Origin: Pukyongia sp963768085 | Lineage (GTDB): Bacteria > Bacteroidota > Bacteroidia > Flavobacteriales > Flavobacteriaceae | Reading direction: 5' to 3' | NCBI GenBank assembly: GCA_963768085.1 | Contig: CAVYGO010000002.1 | Coordinates: forward strand, 62,001 to 126,000 | DNA: 64,000 bases | Part shown: piece after piece, positions 9,078 to 18,577 of the stretch | Position numbering within the stretch: position 1 is the stretch's first letter | Layout of the letters: every line of letters begins with the position of its first letter | Translations under genes and position numbers: made by a program | Notes under the pieces: generated by a model | The model's input: only the letters and a program-made list of their open reading frames with translations | Database searches by the model: none | What the model was told of the DNA's origin: nothing

Positions 9078-9758
9078 ATGAAGACAACCTTATCAATAAT
9101 CATCTTATTATTAACATCAACATTAATGGCGCAAAATAATTTAAAACCTATGGTAGAAGTTACCGGAGAAGGAATCGTACGTGTAGTCCCGGATGAAGTG
9201 ACTATCAATCTGAGAGTTGAGAACACGGGAAACGACCCAAAAGTATTGAAAAAGGAGAATGACCGCATTGTAAATGAAGTGTTATCATTTCTTAGTTCGC
9301 AAAATATCGATGAGAAATATGTGAAGACCGAATATATACGTTTGAATAAAAATTACGACTACAATACAAAATCGTACAATTATGCGGCCAACCAGTCCTT
9401 ATCTGTTAAATTGATCGATCTTAGCAAATACGAACCTGTGATGAATGGCCTGCTGGAAAGCGGCATAAATAGAATTGATGGTGTTTCATTCTCGACAAGC
9501 CAAAGAAAAGCTCTGGAATCGAAAGCCCGAAAAAATGCTGTTGCGAATGCAAAAATGAAGGCTGAGGAGTATGCCGGTGTGTTGAACCAGGGAGTAGGTA
9601 AGGCAATTTCTATTAGGGAAAATATCAATTTCAATCCTCCCTCTCCCGTATTGCGAAGTGCCATGGCTATGGATAGTTCAGGAGGCGGAGAACAAACCAT
9701 GGCTCCTGGTGAGATGGAAGTGCGTGTTACCGTCTATATTAGTTTCGAGCTACTCTGA
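9078..9758 (+). CDS. SIMPL (DUF541) domain periplasmic protein
   Basis: The 226-residue protein starts with a signal peptide (MKTTLSIIILLLTSTLMAQ) followed by a SIMPL/DUF541 domain, recognised from VEVTGEGIVRVVPDEVTINL, GVSFSTSQRKALESKARKNAV and the C-terminal EVRVTVYISFEL. Members are periplasmic or outer-membrane-facing proteins. Some are linked to oxidative stress, but the biochemical role is unsettled. It ends exactly where the convergent thioredoxin gene ends (9758/9759), leaving no intergenic space. It probably shares a transcript with the rhomboid gene. Confidence 0.88.
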   Translation: MKTTLSIIILLLTSTLMAQNNLKPMVEVTGEGIVRVVPDEVTINLRVENTGNDPKVLKKENDRIVNEVLSFLSSQNIDEKYVKTEYIRLNKNYDYNTKSYNYAANQSLSVKLIDLSKYEPVMNGLLESGINRIDGVSFSTSQRKALESKARKNAVANAKMKAEEYAGVLNQGVGKAISIRENINFNPPSPVLRSAMAMDSSGGGEQTMAPGEMEVRVTVYISFELL

Positions 9759-10874
9759 TTACTGACCCAGCAAGGACGCGATTTTCGATTCCAGGGCTGG
9801 CCCTCGGAGGTTTTTCGCGATTATTTTTCCATCCTCATCCAGTAAAAATGTTGCAGGTATAGAACGCACGTTGTATTGACGGGCAATGGGATCCTGCCAG
9901 AATTTTAAGTTGGAAACATGATACCAATCCATATTGTCATCCTCTATAGCCTGAATCCACCGCTGTTTCTGTCCTTCCCGGTCCAGTGAAACACTAATGA
10001 TGTTAAGGCCTTTGTCGTGGTATTTTTCATACACCCGAACCACATTAGGATTCTCTCTTCGGCAAGGTTTACACCAGGATGCCCAGAAATCGATAATGGT
10101 GTATTTTCCCATAGTATCTTTCAGTGCAAGCATGTCACCCTCAGGTGTTGGTGCGGAAAAATCGGGTGCCATACCACCGACATCCGCTCTTTTCATTTTC
10201 TCGATGGTACTTTTAATATCGGTGGTAAGCTGTGCCGATGCCGTTTTTGGAGGCAGGTTTTTCACAATTTCGGCCGCCTGATCTGCACTGATTTCTTTGC
10301 GTCCCAGCATTTCGGTAGTCAGCATCAATGCAAAGATCGAGTTTTGATTCTCATTGATGAAATTGAGCTTGTAATTGGTCTCTTCATTAACCAGTTGTAC
10401 ATTTTCTTTCTGAATTTCCGTCACCAATAGATTATCCTGTTCCTGACGAGCTTGCTGAAAACGTTGAGAATTAGCCTTTTTCTTTGTATTTATTTCCCGC
10501 ATTTTGGTTACGAATTGCCTGTACATATCATTCTGCCGGCTTCCGGTAACATAGGATGCTACCATGCTATCTTTATATAAGGTCGCCTTTATATCTTCAT
10601 TTTCAGGAAAGAAGACCAAAGATCCGTTAGGGTTTTCCACTGCAAGGTAGCCCAACACTAGCTTGTCGGTTTTGGGATAACTAGCGCTAAATTTTCCATT
10701 TTGAACTGAAAGGGTATCTACTGGTACTGGCTGATTGTTATCTTCCATGCTGTAAACCAAAACTTTTGTTCCATCGGCAAAACCTTCGGCTATACCTTCA
10801 AGTTTATAGGAATTTGAGTCTTCAGCACAAGAAAACAGAATCGTTGTAATTACCAAGGCAAAATATCGTCTCAT
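9759..10874 (-). CDS. TlpA-like thioredoxin-fold lipoprotein with N-terminal DUF4369-type domain
   Basis: The 371-residue protein has a lipoprotein signal ending ILFSCAEDS. An N-terminal beta-rich region of about 25-130 (LEGIAEGFADGTKVLVYSM) resembles DUF4369. A charged helical linker follows, then an AhpC/TSA-Redoxin domain from about residue 235 with the active site DFWASWCKPCRREN. WCKPC is the redox-active CXXC, and the cis-Pro is in VRSIPATFLL. It should act as a periplasmic disulfide reductase or oxidase anchored in a membrane. The partner is unknown and no cytochrome c genes lie nearby. A TAttTTTG box precedes the gene. Confidence 0.9.
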   Translation of the reverse strand: MRRYFALVITTILFSCAEDSNSYKLEGIAEGFADGTKVLVYSMEDNNQPVPVDTLSVQNGKFSASYPKTDKLVLGYLAVENPNGSLVFFPENEDIKATLYKDSMVASYVTGSRQNDMYRQFVTKMREINTKKKANSQRFQQARQEQDNLLVTEIQKENVQLVNEETNYKLNFINENQNSIFALMLTTEMLGRKEISADQAAEIVKNLPPKTASAQLTTDIKSTIEKMKRADVGGMAPDFSAPTPEGDMLALKDTMGKYTIIDFWASWCKPCRRENPNVVRVYEKYHDKGLNIISVSLDREGQKQRWIQAIEDDNMDWYHVSNLKFWQDPIARQYNVRSIPATFLLDEDGKIIAKNLRGPALESKIASLLGQ

Positions 10875-10891
10875 ATAGAAATGTTTGATTG

Positions 10892-10899
10892 CAAAAATA
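10892..10899 (-). promoter_or_regulatory. candidate -7 box TAttTTTG for the TlpA-like gene
   Basis: CAAAAATA on the plus strand reads TATTTTTG on the minus strand, 17 bases before the ATG at 10874. Motif match only. Confidence 0.4.
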
Positions 10900-11009
10900 A
10901 CTGTATTTTTTGCGCCATAAAAATTGAATGCTGAAATTATTGTTAATTATTGGTGCAAAACATACTTCTAAAGTGAAAATGTGTAATTTAGAATGTTAAT
11001 CAGTTGATT

Positions 11010-13388
11010 ATGAAAGATAAAACTACCATAGAACAGTTTCCTTTGAAGATCAAAGTAAGTTTCAAAAAACTATTCGAGTCCTACAGGGAGTCATTGGAAG
11101 GGATGAGTGGTTTGCAGAGAAAGCGGACGGAGGAAATACTTAAAATTGCGGATGAATATCCAATACTTTCCGAAGGATTCGAATCTACAGAAGCATTGAT
11201 GAATTATCAGGCGCAGGTTGATTTTGTCCTGGAAGATTTCTTCGCAGATATTCTAACAAAAAACGAGATAAAGATCGCCTCTATCCCTTATCGTTTTGTG
11301 ATCATCAGGTCTTCGGAGCGCTTTAGGAATATTGTATCACATGCCGGAGATGATTTTGAGGCCCAGCTTACCAATTTTGATGCAGATGAATCGTATATCA
11401 TGGGCTGCGCCATCATTTTGAATGCGTATTATGGATACAGCGTCGATTTCAGAAGGCCGTTTTATTATGATATTCCCGATGCCAGCGGAGTGATGAGACA
11501 TTATAAAGTACTATATAATGGCGATTTTATCGACATAGAAAAAACCAAAAAAGCCATTGATATTACTCCGGAGGATGTGGCTGAATTGATAGACAATTTC
11601 GATAATATCGATCTGTGGAAAAGTAAATTCCCGCCCGATAGCTGGGTCTTTAAAGGCTTTGTGATCGCTAATATGTACGACGCCACCATGGATGTGTCTC
11701 TTTCCAGCTTTAAGGAAAATTTAATTTCCAAAGATTCCAAGCAAGACGGGTATGTGATAGATTTTCAGAATATAGTCAGGTCTATTTTTGGGCTTTCTTC
11801 CCTGGAATTAGGTTACGCCATGTACAATGAGGACGAAGGTGTTTTTCAACTGCCGCCTATAAGTGAGAAAGTAAAGAGTTTCATATTAGACGGAAAACAT
11901 AGTGAAAAGTGTACGTCAACGCTTTGTCCGCATTCTTACGAAACTCTTTTTAGTAAAAATGAATTCTATTCCATTTCCGATGTCGCAAAGTTTCACAAAA
12001 TGTACCCGGATAATGTAGTGTATAAAACACTGCACAAACAAAAAATAGGTAGTGCAATTATTGCTCCATTGGTAAGCCAGGGAAATTTACTTGGGGTCAT
12101 GGAACTGATATCTCCAAACGCTCAGGAACTCAATTCGATAAATGCGAATAAGCTACTTGATATTATGCCTTTTCTGGTCGATTCGGTGCGTCAGTCCAAG
12201 GAGAAGGAAATGAACCTGATTGAATTAATGATTCAGGAAGAATGTACATCGATACATCCAAGTGTTCATTGGAAATTTAAAAAAGAAGCGGAGCGAGTGC
12301 TGCAATCTAAGTTATATGATGAGAATCCAGCTTCTTACCGAGAAATAGTATTTAAAGATGTGTATCCGTTATTCGGACAAGTGGATATCAAGGGATCTTC
12401 TGCTGCACGGAATGACGCAACTCAGCAAGATCTTGTATTACAGTTGAGACTCGTAAAGCAAATAATTGAAAAGATCCTTAATGTGGAATCTCTTCCTATC
12501 TATGATCAACTAATCTTCAGAATAAACAAATACCTGGATGAGATTAAAGATCACCTGGAGGTTGATACTGAACGCAGAGTTCTGAGTTTTCTTAAAAATG
12601 AGATCGTACCCTTATATGATCATTTGAGTAAAAAGAATGATACCCTTTCAGGTCTTATTGACCACTATTATGAGGAGATCGACGATGATAAAGGATTTGT
12701 TTATAAACATCGAAAGGATTACGACGATTCTGTGATGCAGGTGAATAAACGTATGGCCATGATACTGGATATAAAACAGAAAGATGCCCAGGCGATGTAT
12801 CCTCATTATTACGAACGCTTCAAAACCGACGGGGTAGAGCACAACCTGTACATTGGTGAATCTATCACCAAGGCTGACAGTTTTAACAAGATATACCTGT
12901 ATAATTTAAGGTTATGGCAACTTCAGGCCATGTGTGAAATGGAAAATAACTTTTACCATATGAAGGATGAGCTTCCGGTAGCATTAGACGTGGCATCCAT
13001 GATACTGGTGTTCAATACGTCTTTATCGCTTCGGTTCAGAATGGATGAAAAACGCTTCGATGTGGACGGAACGTATAACGCCCGCTATGAAGTTGTAAAG
13101 AAACGTGTTGATAAAGCTCACATCAAAGGAACCGATGAACGAGTTACCCAACCGGGTAAGATCTCGATCGTTTATTCACAGCGGGAAGATGAAAAGGAAT
13201 ACCTGAAATACATCAGTTTCCTGCAACATAAACATATGTTGGATTCGGATGTGGAGATCGTGAAAATTGAGGATCTACAGGGAGTGACCGGACTGAAAGC
13301 TATTCGGGTAAATGTTCTGTATTCAAAAAAGAAAAAGGACAATACCAAGGAGTATTACACCTATGAAGATCTGATGAATGAAATTTAA
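11010..13388 (+). CDS. large GAF-domain protein of unknown function
   Basis: The soluble 792-residue protein has no signal peptide or membrane segment. A central GAF-like domain at roughly residues 250-400 (GLSSLELGYAMYNED, then KIGSAIIAPLVSQGNLLGVMELISP) is the only recognisable module; it contains a CTSTLCPH cluster that could bind a ligand or metal. The N-terminal 240 residues and the helical C-terminal 390 residues match nothing I know. No output domain such as a kinase, GGDEF or DNA-binding motif is evident. The ATG at 11010 is chosen over the TTG at 11004. It converges on the HD/PycTM gene with a 21-base gap. Confidence 0.7.
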   Translation: MKDKTTIEQFPLKIKVSFKKLFESYRESLEGMSGLQRKRTEEILKIADEYPILSEGFESTEALMNYQAQVDFVLEDFFADILTKNEIKIASIPYRFVIIRSSERFRNIVSHAGDDFEAQLTNFDADESYIMGCAIILNAYYGYSVDFRRPFYYDIPDASGVMRHYKVLYNGDFIDIEKTKKAIDITPEDVAELIDNFDNIDLWKSKFPPDSWVFKGFVIANMYDATMDVSLSSFKENLISKDSKQDGYVIDFQNIVRSIFGLSSLELGYAMYNEDEGVFQLPPISEKVKSFILDGKHSEKCTSTLCPHSYETLFSKNEFYSISDVAKFHKMYPDNVVYKTLHKQKIGSAIIAPLVSQGNLLGVMELISPNAQELNSINANKLLDIMPFLVDSVRQSKEKEMNLIELMIQEECTSIHPSVHWKFKKEAERVLQSKLYDENPASYREIVFKDVYPLFGQVDIKGSSAARNDATQQDLVLQLRLVKQIIEKILNVESLPIYDQLIFRINKYLDEIKDHLEVDTERRVLSFLKNEIVPLYDHLSKKNDTLSGLIDHYYEEIDDDKGFVYKHRKDYDDSVMQVNKRMAMILDIKQKDAQAMYPHYYERFKTDGVEHNLYIGESITKADSFNKIYLYNLRLWQLQAMCEMENNFYHMKDELPVALDVASMILVFNTSLSLRFRMDEKRFDVDGTYNARYEVVKKRVDKAHIKGTDERVTQPGKISIVYSQREDEKEYLKYISFLQHKHMLDSDVEIVKIEDLQGVTGLKAIRVNVLYSKKKKDNTKEYYTYEDLMNEI

Positions 13389-13409
13389 ACCGATTAAAAG
13401 CCTTCCAAT

Positions 13410-14588
13410 CTAGACCGTCAGAAAAGCAAAAGCAAAAGCTGCAACCGAGACAATAATACCAGTCATGAAGATCGTGTAGGTAAGTCTCAGTATTTTGTAT
13501 TTCCGTTGTAGCACCAATCCGAGAAAGTACAAGTCCTTGGTCAGTGATGAATAGATATATTGCTTGTCATTTATCATCTCGTTCATGGCCCATTCAAATT
13601 CTTCCAGGCTCATCTTATGGAAATTTCCAAAGAATAAAAGGTTCACTTTTTTGTTATTTACATCGTCCTTGGTGAATTTACCGCTGGTAACGTTAGGTCT
13701 GGTCGCCAGAATGGATAGCACGATAGATATTACGGTGAAAAATAGAAAAATAGTGGTAGGAATAATCAGGTAGCTGTTAGAGGGGTTATCCAGTTTAGGA
13801 ATTAGGTTTGATAAGGCGATAGAGATGATAATGGCATTTACAGAAAGTAATATATTCGCTTTGGTATCGGCAATATCGCTAAGTTTAATATGGTTCCTTA
13901 GCGTAACTCTAAAAACGCTTTGGATGGCCTTCTCGGGATCCACACTTTTAAGTTCGGCCTTTAATTTTTTCTCCTTTGCTTTCTTCTCAGCCTTTAGTTC
14001 TTGTTGCTGTGCTTCCATGATCAAGATGTTTTCTTCTTTTTTCGGGTTCCAGTGTGTCTTAGCGTAGTCGGTATAATAGCTGTGTGTATTTCGTAACAAG
14101 TCAATATTTCCTAATAACCATTTAGATTTGCTGTAATCTGCCAGGCCTTTTAATTTCAATTCCAGCCTTAAGAACTCACTTGCTTCCTGAAAATAATCTT
14201 TCGCAAAATGCGATGCATCCGCATCCCTGATGATCTCATCCAATTTTGTAACCGGACTTGCTTCCATTTGGGTGGCCATGATACATTGCGCTACCTTTTC
14301 TATTTTATCATCCGGAAACCCTTGTTCTTTTAAAAATGCATTCGCGAACTTTACACTTTCAGCTTCGTGCCCGTCATTACAACGCACAAAGCCTGTATCG
14401 TGAAATAGTGACGTTAAAAGTAAGATCTCAGTATCTTCTTCTGAAATCGCCGAATTTTCAATTAATTCTTTTGTACTTTTAAATACTCTTCTGGTATGAG
14501 TAAAATTGTGGTATAAACAATTGCCGGGTAATTTCTCCTGAAGCAATTCTTGCACATAATTAAAAGATTTCTCAACCAGTGATGTCAT
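13410..14588 (-). CDS. HD-domain phosphohydrolase fused to a PycTM-like (DUF5706) membrane module
   Basis: Residues 1 to about 180 form an HD metal-dependent phosphohydrolase: YHNFTH near residue 27, LFHDTGF near 66, and DADASHF near 145 give the histidine and aspartate ligands. A lysine-rich coiled segment (about 190-215) follows. The C-terminal part starts with SDIADTKANILLSVNAIIIS near residue 241 and has three hydrophobic segments, the pattern of DUF5706, now named PycTM because some members are Pycsar effectors. The HD part suggests nucleotide or second-messenger hydrolysis at the membrane. No nucleotide cyclase is nearby, so a defence role is not shown. Function unknown; domain calls are fairly firm. 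Confidence 0.82.
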   Translation of the reverse strand: MTSLVEKSFNYVQELLQEKLPGNCLYHNFTHTRRVFKSTKELIENSAISEEDTEILLLTSLFHDTGFVRCNDGHEAESVKFANAFLKEQGFPDDKIEKVAQCIMATQMEASPVTKLDEIIRDADASHFAKDYFQEASEFLRLELKLKGLADYSKSKWLLGNIDLLRNTHSYYTDYAKTHWNPKKEENILIMEAQQQELKAEKKAKEKKLKAELKSVDPEKAIQSVFRVTLRNHIKLSDIADTKANILLSVNAIIISIALSNLIPKLDNPSNSYLIIPTTIFLFFTVISIVLSILATRPNVTSGKFTKDDVNNKKVNLLFFGNFHKMSLEEFEWAMNEMINDKQYIYSSLTKDLYFLGLVLQRKYKILRLTYTIFMTGIIVSVAAFAFAFLTV

Positions 14589-14640
14589 ACTTGTTTTGTT
14601 TATTCGACAAAATACTAAATTTTAGCATTAGTCATTTAAT

Positions 14641-17600
14641 ATGAAGAAAGTTTACACGGTTATTGGGATACTTCAGATTCTTCTTGTTTTCAGTTGTGCC
14701 ACACACCGGGTAAGGTATAGTGAAAATACGACTAAATCCGATCCCGATCCAACTGTAAAACAAATAGATAAGACCATTTATCTAATTGGGGATGCCGGCG
14801 GTGCTGATATGGGTGAAAGCACCAATGCTTTGATGGCATTTAAGGATTTTATTGCGGATAAAAACACAAAGCAAGATTACACCATTTTTTTAGGTGATAA
14901 CATCTATGAGGAGGGAATGCCTGCTGCGAATAGCGATAGTCGGGCCGAGGCAACTCATAGAATTGATGTTCAGATCCATGCCGTGAAAGGCTTTGATGGT
15001 AAGGTGTTGTTCATTCCCGGAAATCATGATTGGTATGCCGACGGACTTAAATCGGTTAAAAGGCAAGAAGAATACATTGAAAAGGCTCTTGGTAAAAATA
15101 CCTTTCAACCCGAAGACGGCTGTTCCATAGAAACTATCGATATATCAGATGATATTGTAATAATTGCCATTGATACACAGTGGTATCTTACCAATTGGGA
15201 TAAACATCCCACCATGAACGATGAATGTGAAATAAAGACCAGAAGCGAATTTATCGATGAACTTGAAGGGGAACTTAAGAAGAACAATGAAAAAACCGTT
15301 ATTCTGGCGATGCATCATCCGGCATATACGTATGGACCACATAATGGCGGTTTCAGTGCTAAAAAGCATCTCTTTCCTTTCCAAAATAAGATACCTCTTC
15401 CGGGAGTTGCATCATTAATAGCTCAGGCGAGATCTCTGGGAGGGGTTTCGGTTCAGGATCGATACAATATGAAGTATGATGAATTGATGGATCGTCTTAT
15501 TACCCTGGTACGTGGTAATGATCGGGTCATCATCACCTCAGGCCATGAACATTCGCTGCAATACATAGAGGATGAAGGTATAAAACAGATTGTTTCAGGT
15601 TCCGGTTCCAAAAATTCTGCGGTGAGGCTGGGTCAGCATGCCAGGTTCACCTACGGATATCAGGGTTTCGCGGTGTTAAAAATATATAAGGACCGTTCGT
15701 CCGAAGTATCCTATTACAGCGCTGTGGATGGAAAAGCCGAATTGTTATATAATACAGGAATTCACAGTGCCCCCACCCAATATGATACCAGTGGATTGGC
15801 AGATAACTTCAACCAATCCGTTGCGGTTTCAACATACGAAAAAGAAGTAAACGTTAAAGGGAAGAGTTATGAATGGTTTTGGGGTGAGCACTATCGGTAT
15901 ATCTATGGTAAAGATATTCAGGTGCCGGTAGTTACCCTCGACACTTTGTATGGCGGATTAACTATCGGCCGAAAAGGGGGCGGGCACCAAACAAGGTCAT
16001 TGCGCCTTGTCGATAAAAAAGGGAGGAACTTTGCCATGCGCGGTGTAAAGAAAAGCGCGACCCGCTATTTACAAAGTGTACTTTTTACAAATACGTATGT
16101 GGAAAAAGATTTCGAAGATACCCTAACTGAAGATCTTGTGCTCGATTTCTACACGGCTAGTCATCCATTCGCATCATTCGTTGTTTCCCCGTTAGCTGAT
16201 GCCATTGGGGTCTATCACACGAATCCTCTTTTGGTTTATGTTCCCAAACACAAAGCATTGGGTAACTATAATGAGGAGTTTGGCGATGAACTCTATATTA
16301 TTGAAGAACGTCCCGACGATGGATTTTTAGATGTGGTGTCATTTGGTAACCCAACAACGATCGAAAGCACCAGCGATCTTCGGAAGAAACTGAGAAAGGA
16401 TGAAAAGTACCAGGTGGACGAACCGGCATTTATTAAGGCCAGGGTTTTTGATATGTTATTGGGAGATTGGGATCGTCATCAGGATCAATGGCGATGGTCA
16501 AGATTCGATATTTCCGAAGACAAAAAAATATTCAGACCAATTCCCCGGGATAGAGATCAGGTCTTTTCCAATTACGACGGGGCTCTGCTTGACGCGCTTC
16601 GATTACTTGCTCCCGCTACGGGGCAATTGCAAACTTTTGAAGCCGAGATCGATGATATTAAATGGTTGAATATGGCCGGGATCAAACTGGACAGAACTTT
16701 TATACAAACTTCGGAAAAGTCCGATTGGTTAAAACAAGCCGAATTTATCAGGACCACCCTTACAGATGAAGTAATCGATGAAGCCTTTCTGAAATTACCT
16801 TCGGAAGTTCAAGATGAAACTGCCGATGAGATAAAACGAAAATTGAAATCACGACGGGATAATCTAAAAGAAACCATATCTGAATATTACGATTATATTT
16901 CGAGTCTGGTAATAATTACCGGAACCGATAAAGATGATCGATTTGAAATTACCAGGGGGAACGGTTCCACTAAGATATCAGTGTCTCGTATCAAGGATGG
17001 AAAAACTACCAAGCCGTACAAAGAAAGAATTGTGTATTCCAAAGAAACCAGGGAGGTCTGGATTTACGGCCTTGATGACGACGATCAGTTCGTGGTGAAT
17101 GGTGAGGGATCGAATCCCGTATTTATCAGGATCATTGGTGGGCAAAATAATGATGTATACACTATTGAGAATGGTAGAAAGATCAAAGTACACGAGCAGA
17201 ATAAAAAACCAAACACCATTGTAAAGAAAAATGGTGCCAGCATTCGCAGGTCAGATGTGTACGAGATCAACACCTACGATTATGAAAAGCTTATTACCAG
17301 GTCCAATAATATAATTCCCAGTATAGGTGCGAATCCCGATGATGGATTGAGGATAGGATTAACCGACACCTATACGATACGAGGCTTTAAAACTAATCCG
17401 TTCCATCAGAAGCACTCGGTAGGAGCACACTATTATTTTGCAACCCAGGGATTTGATTTAAAATATCAGGGGGAATTTGCCAGTGTATTTGGAACCTGGA
17501 ACCTATTGGCCGGAGGCCGATTCACCAGTGAGAACTTTACACGTAACTTCTTTGGTTTTGGTAACAATTCTACGAATAATGATGAGGAACTGGGGTTAGA

Positions 17601-18342
17601 CTATAACCGTGTTAAAACAGGGCATCTTTCCGGAAAGATAGGTGTTTTAAAAAGAGGCGAATACGGTGGAGCTTTTGGATTTACTCTTGAGATAGAGAAT
17701 GTTGAAGTGGAACAAACCGATGGTCGACTGGTCTCTGAACTTTTTATGGACATGCCTACTGTGTTCGAATCGAAAACCTTTGCCGTGGCCGAGTTGATTT
17801 ATACCTACGAGAGTTACAACAACACCGCAAATCCTTCAAGAGGGATGCTTTTTGCATTAAAAGGGGGTGTAACTTCTAATATTGATGAATCGACAAGATC
17901 GTTCGGTTATATCCATCCAAAACTATCATTCTACAATCCACTATCGCGAGATCAAAGGTTGGTTTTAAAAACGATTGTGCAAGGTCAGTTTAATCTTGGA
18001 AAAGACTATGAGTTTTATCAAGCGGCGGTCTTAGGAGCTGATTCTGGGTTACGCGGTTATCGAACCCAAAGATTCAGCGGACAAAGCGCATTGGCTTTTG
18101 GTGGAGACCTGCGATATAGTTTCAGAAAATTTAAAACGGGCTTGTTACCCCTACAATTAGCGATTTTTGGAGGTTATGATATCGGAAGGGTATGGCTGGA
18201 TGGTGAACGTTCAAAGATCTGGCATGATGATTATGGGGGCGGTATCATTCTAAATGCTGTAGACGCACTTACCGGTAAACTAGGGGTATTCAATGGTGAC
18301 GATGGGGTTCGGGTCTCCTTTGGCTTTGGAATTAGCTTATAA
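14641..18342 (+). CDS. calcineurin-like phosphoesterase fused to an Omp85-like outer-membrane barrel
   Basis: The 1233-residue lipoprotein has a signal ending VFSCAT. Residues of about 45-330 form a metallophosphoesterase with all metal-site motifs in order: LIGDAGG, FLGDNIYEEG, PGNHDWYADG, MHHPAYTYG and SGHEHSLQY. A middle region of about 400-860 (including LLGDWDRHQDQWRW and GTDKDDRFEI) has no clear family. The last 370 residues are beta-rich, with LRGYRTQRFSGQ resembling the conserved VRGY/F loop of Omp85/BamA barrels, and end SFGFGISL. This implies a phosphoesterase tethered to its own outer-membrane barrel. The substrate is unknown. It is transcribed divergently from the HD/PycTM gene. 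Confidence 0.85.
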   Translation: MKKVYTVIGILQILLVFSCATHRVRYSENTTKSDPDPTVKQIDKTIYLIGDAGGADMGESTNALMAFKDFIADKNTKQDYTIFLGDNIYEEGMPAANSDSRAEATHRIDVQIHAVKGFDGKVLFIPGNHDWYADGLKSVKRQEEYIEKALGKNTFQPEDGCSIETIDISDDIVIIAIDTQWYLTNWDKHPTMNDECEIKTRSEFIDELEGELKKNNEKTVILAMHHPAYTYGPHNGGFSAKKHLFPFQNKIPLPGVASLIAQARSLGGVSVQDRYNMKYDELMDRLITLVRGNDRVIITSGHEHSLQYIEDEGIKQIVSGSGSKNSAVRLGQHARFTYGYQGFAVLKIYKDRSSEVSYYSAVDGKAELLYNTGIHSAPTQYDTSGLADNFNQSVAVSTYEKEVNVKGKSYEWFWGEHYRYIYGKDIQVPVVTLDTLYGGLTIGRKGGGHQTRSLRLVDKKGRNFAMRGVKKSATRYLQSVLFTNTYVEKDFEDTLTEDLVLDFYTASHPFASFVVSPLADAIGVYHTNPLLVYVPKHKALGNYNEEFGDELYIIEERPDDGFLDVVSFGNPTTIESTSDLRKKLRKDEKYQVDEPAFIKARVFDMLLGDWDRHQDQWRWSRFDISEDKKIFRPIPRDRDQVFSNYDGALLDALRLLAPATGQLQTFEAEIDDIKWLNMAGIKLDRTFIQTSEKSDWLKQAEFIRTTLTDEVIDEAFLKLPSEVQDETADEIKRKLKSRRDNLKETISEYYDYISSLVIITGTDKDDRFEITRGNGSTKISVSRIKDGKTTKPYKERIVYSKETREVWIYGLDDDDQFVVNGEGSNPVFIRIIGGQNNDVYTIENGRKIKVHEQNKKPNTIVKKNGASIRRSDVYEINTYDYEKLITRSNNIIPSIGANPDDGLRIGLTDTYTIRGFKTNPFHQKHSVGAHYYFATQGFDLKYQGEFASVFGTWNLLAGGRFTSENFTRNFFGFGNNSTNNDEELGLDYNRVKTGHLSGKIGVLKRGEYGGAFGFTLEIENVEVEQTDGRLVSELFMDMPTVFESKTFAVAELIYTYESYNNTANPSRGMLFALKGGVTSNIDESTRSFGYIHPKLSFYNPLSRDQRLVLKTIVQGQFNLGKDYEFYQAAVLGADSGLRGYRTQRFSGQSALAFGGDLRYSFRKFKTGLLPLQLAIFGGYDIGRVWLDGERSKIWHDDYGGGIILNAVDALTGKLGVFNGDDGVRVSFGFGISL

Positions 18343-18471
18343 CAGGTAAAAACTAACATTTTGTCGGATATTTATTACCGTACACAGAGAATACATGTTA
18401 TATAACGAAAACACATTTGCAATCGTTACGTTGATTTTTTTTAGCCTAAAAAGGGTCGTTTATTTGCACTG

Positions 18472-18570
18472 TAATCCTGGTATAGTGTTTAAAACGGTGT
18501 AAGAAGTTTTTTCATAAAAAGGATTATATTGGTTAGTTTTATGCCCTTCCATCCCCGGAAGGGCTTTTTT
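18472..18570 (+). ncRNA. possible small RNA or structured 3' UTR
   Basis: In the 235-base gap between 18343 and 18577 no reading frame is convincing. A TTTATTTG sequence (18459-18466), one mismatch from the -7 consensus, lies just before TAATCC (18472-18477). TAATCC is complementary to GGATTA (18521-18526), and a strong terminator hairpin follows at 18543-18570. This could be an RNA of about 100 bases or only the tail of the preceding mRNA. No known RNA family was recognised. Confidence 0.25.
18543..18570 (+). terminator. rho-independent terminator
   Basis: GCCCTTCC (18543-18550) pairs perfectly with GGAAGGGC (18557-18564) around a six-base loop, followed by six T residues. It ends transcripts running from the phosphoesterase/barrel gene or from a small RNA in the gap. 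Confidence 0.85.
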
Positions 18571-18577
18571 ATTATCC

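Noticed and set aside
13410..14588. A complete Pycsar anti-phage system
   Set aside because: Only a PycTM-like module is present, fused to an HD domain. No pyrimidine cyclase or other defence gene is adjacent, so a defence system is not supported.
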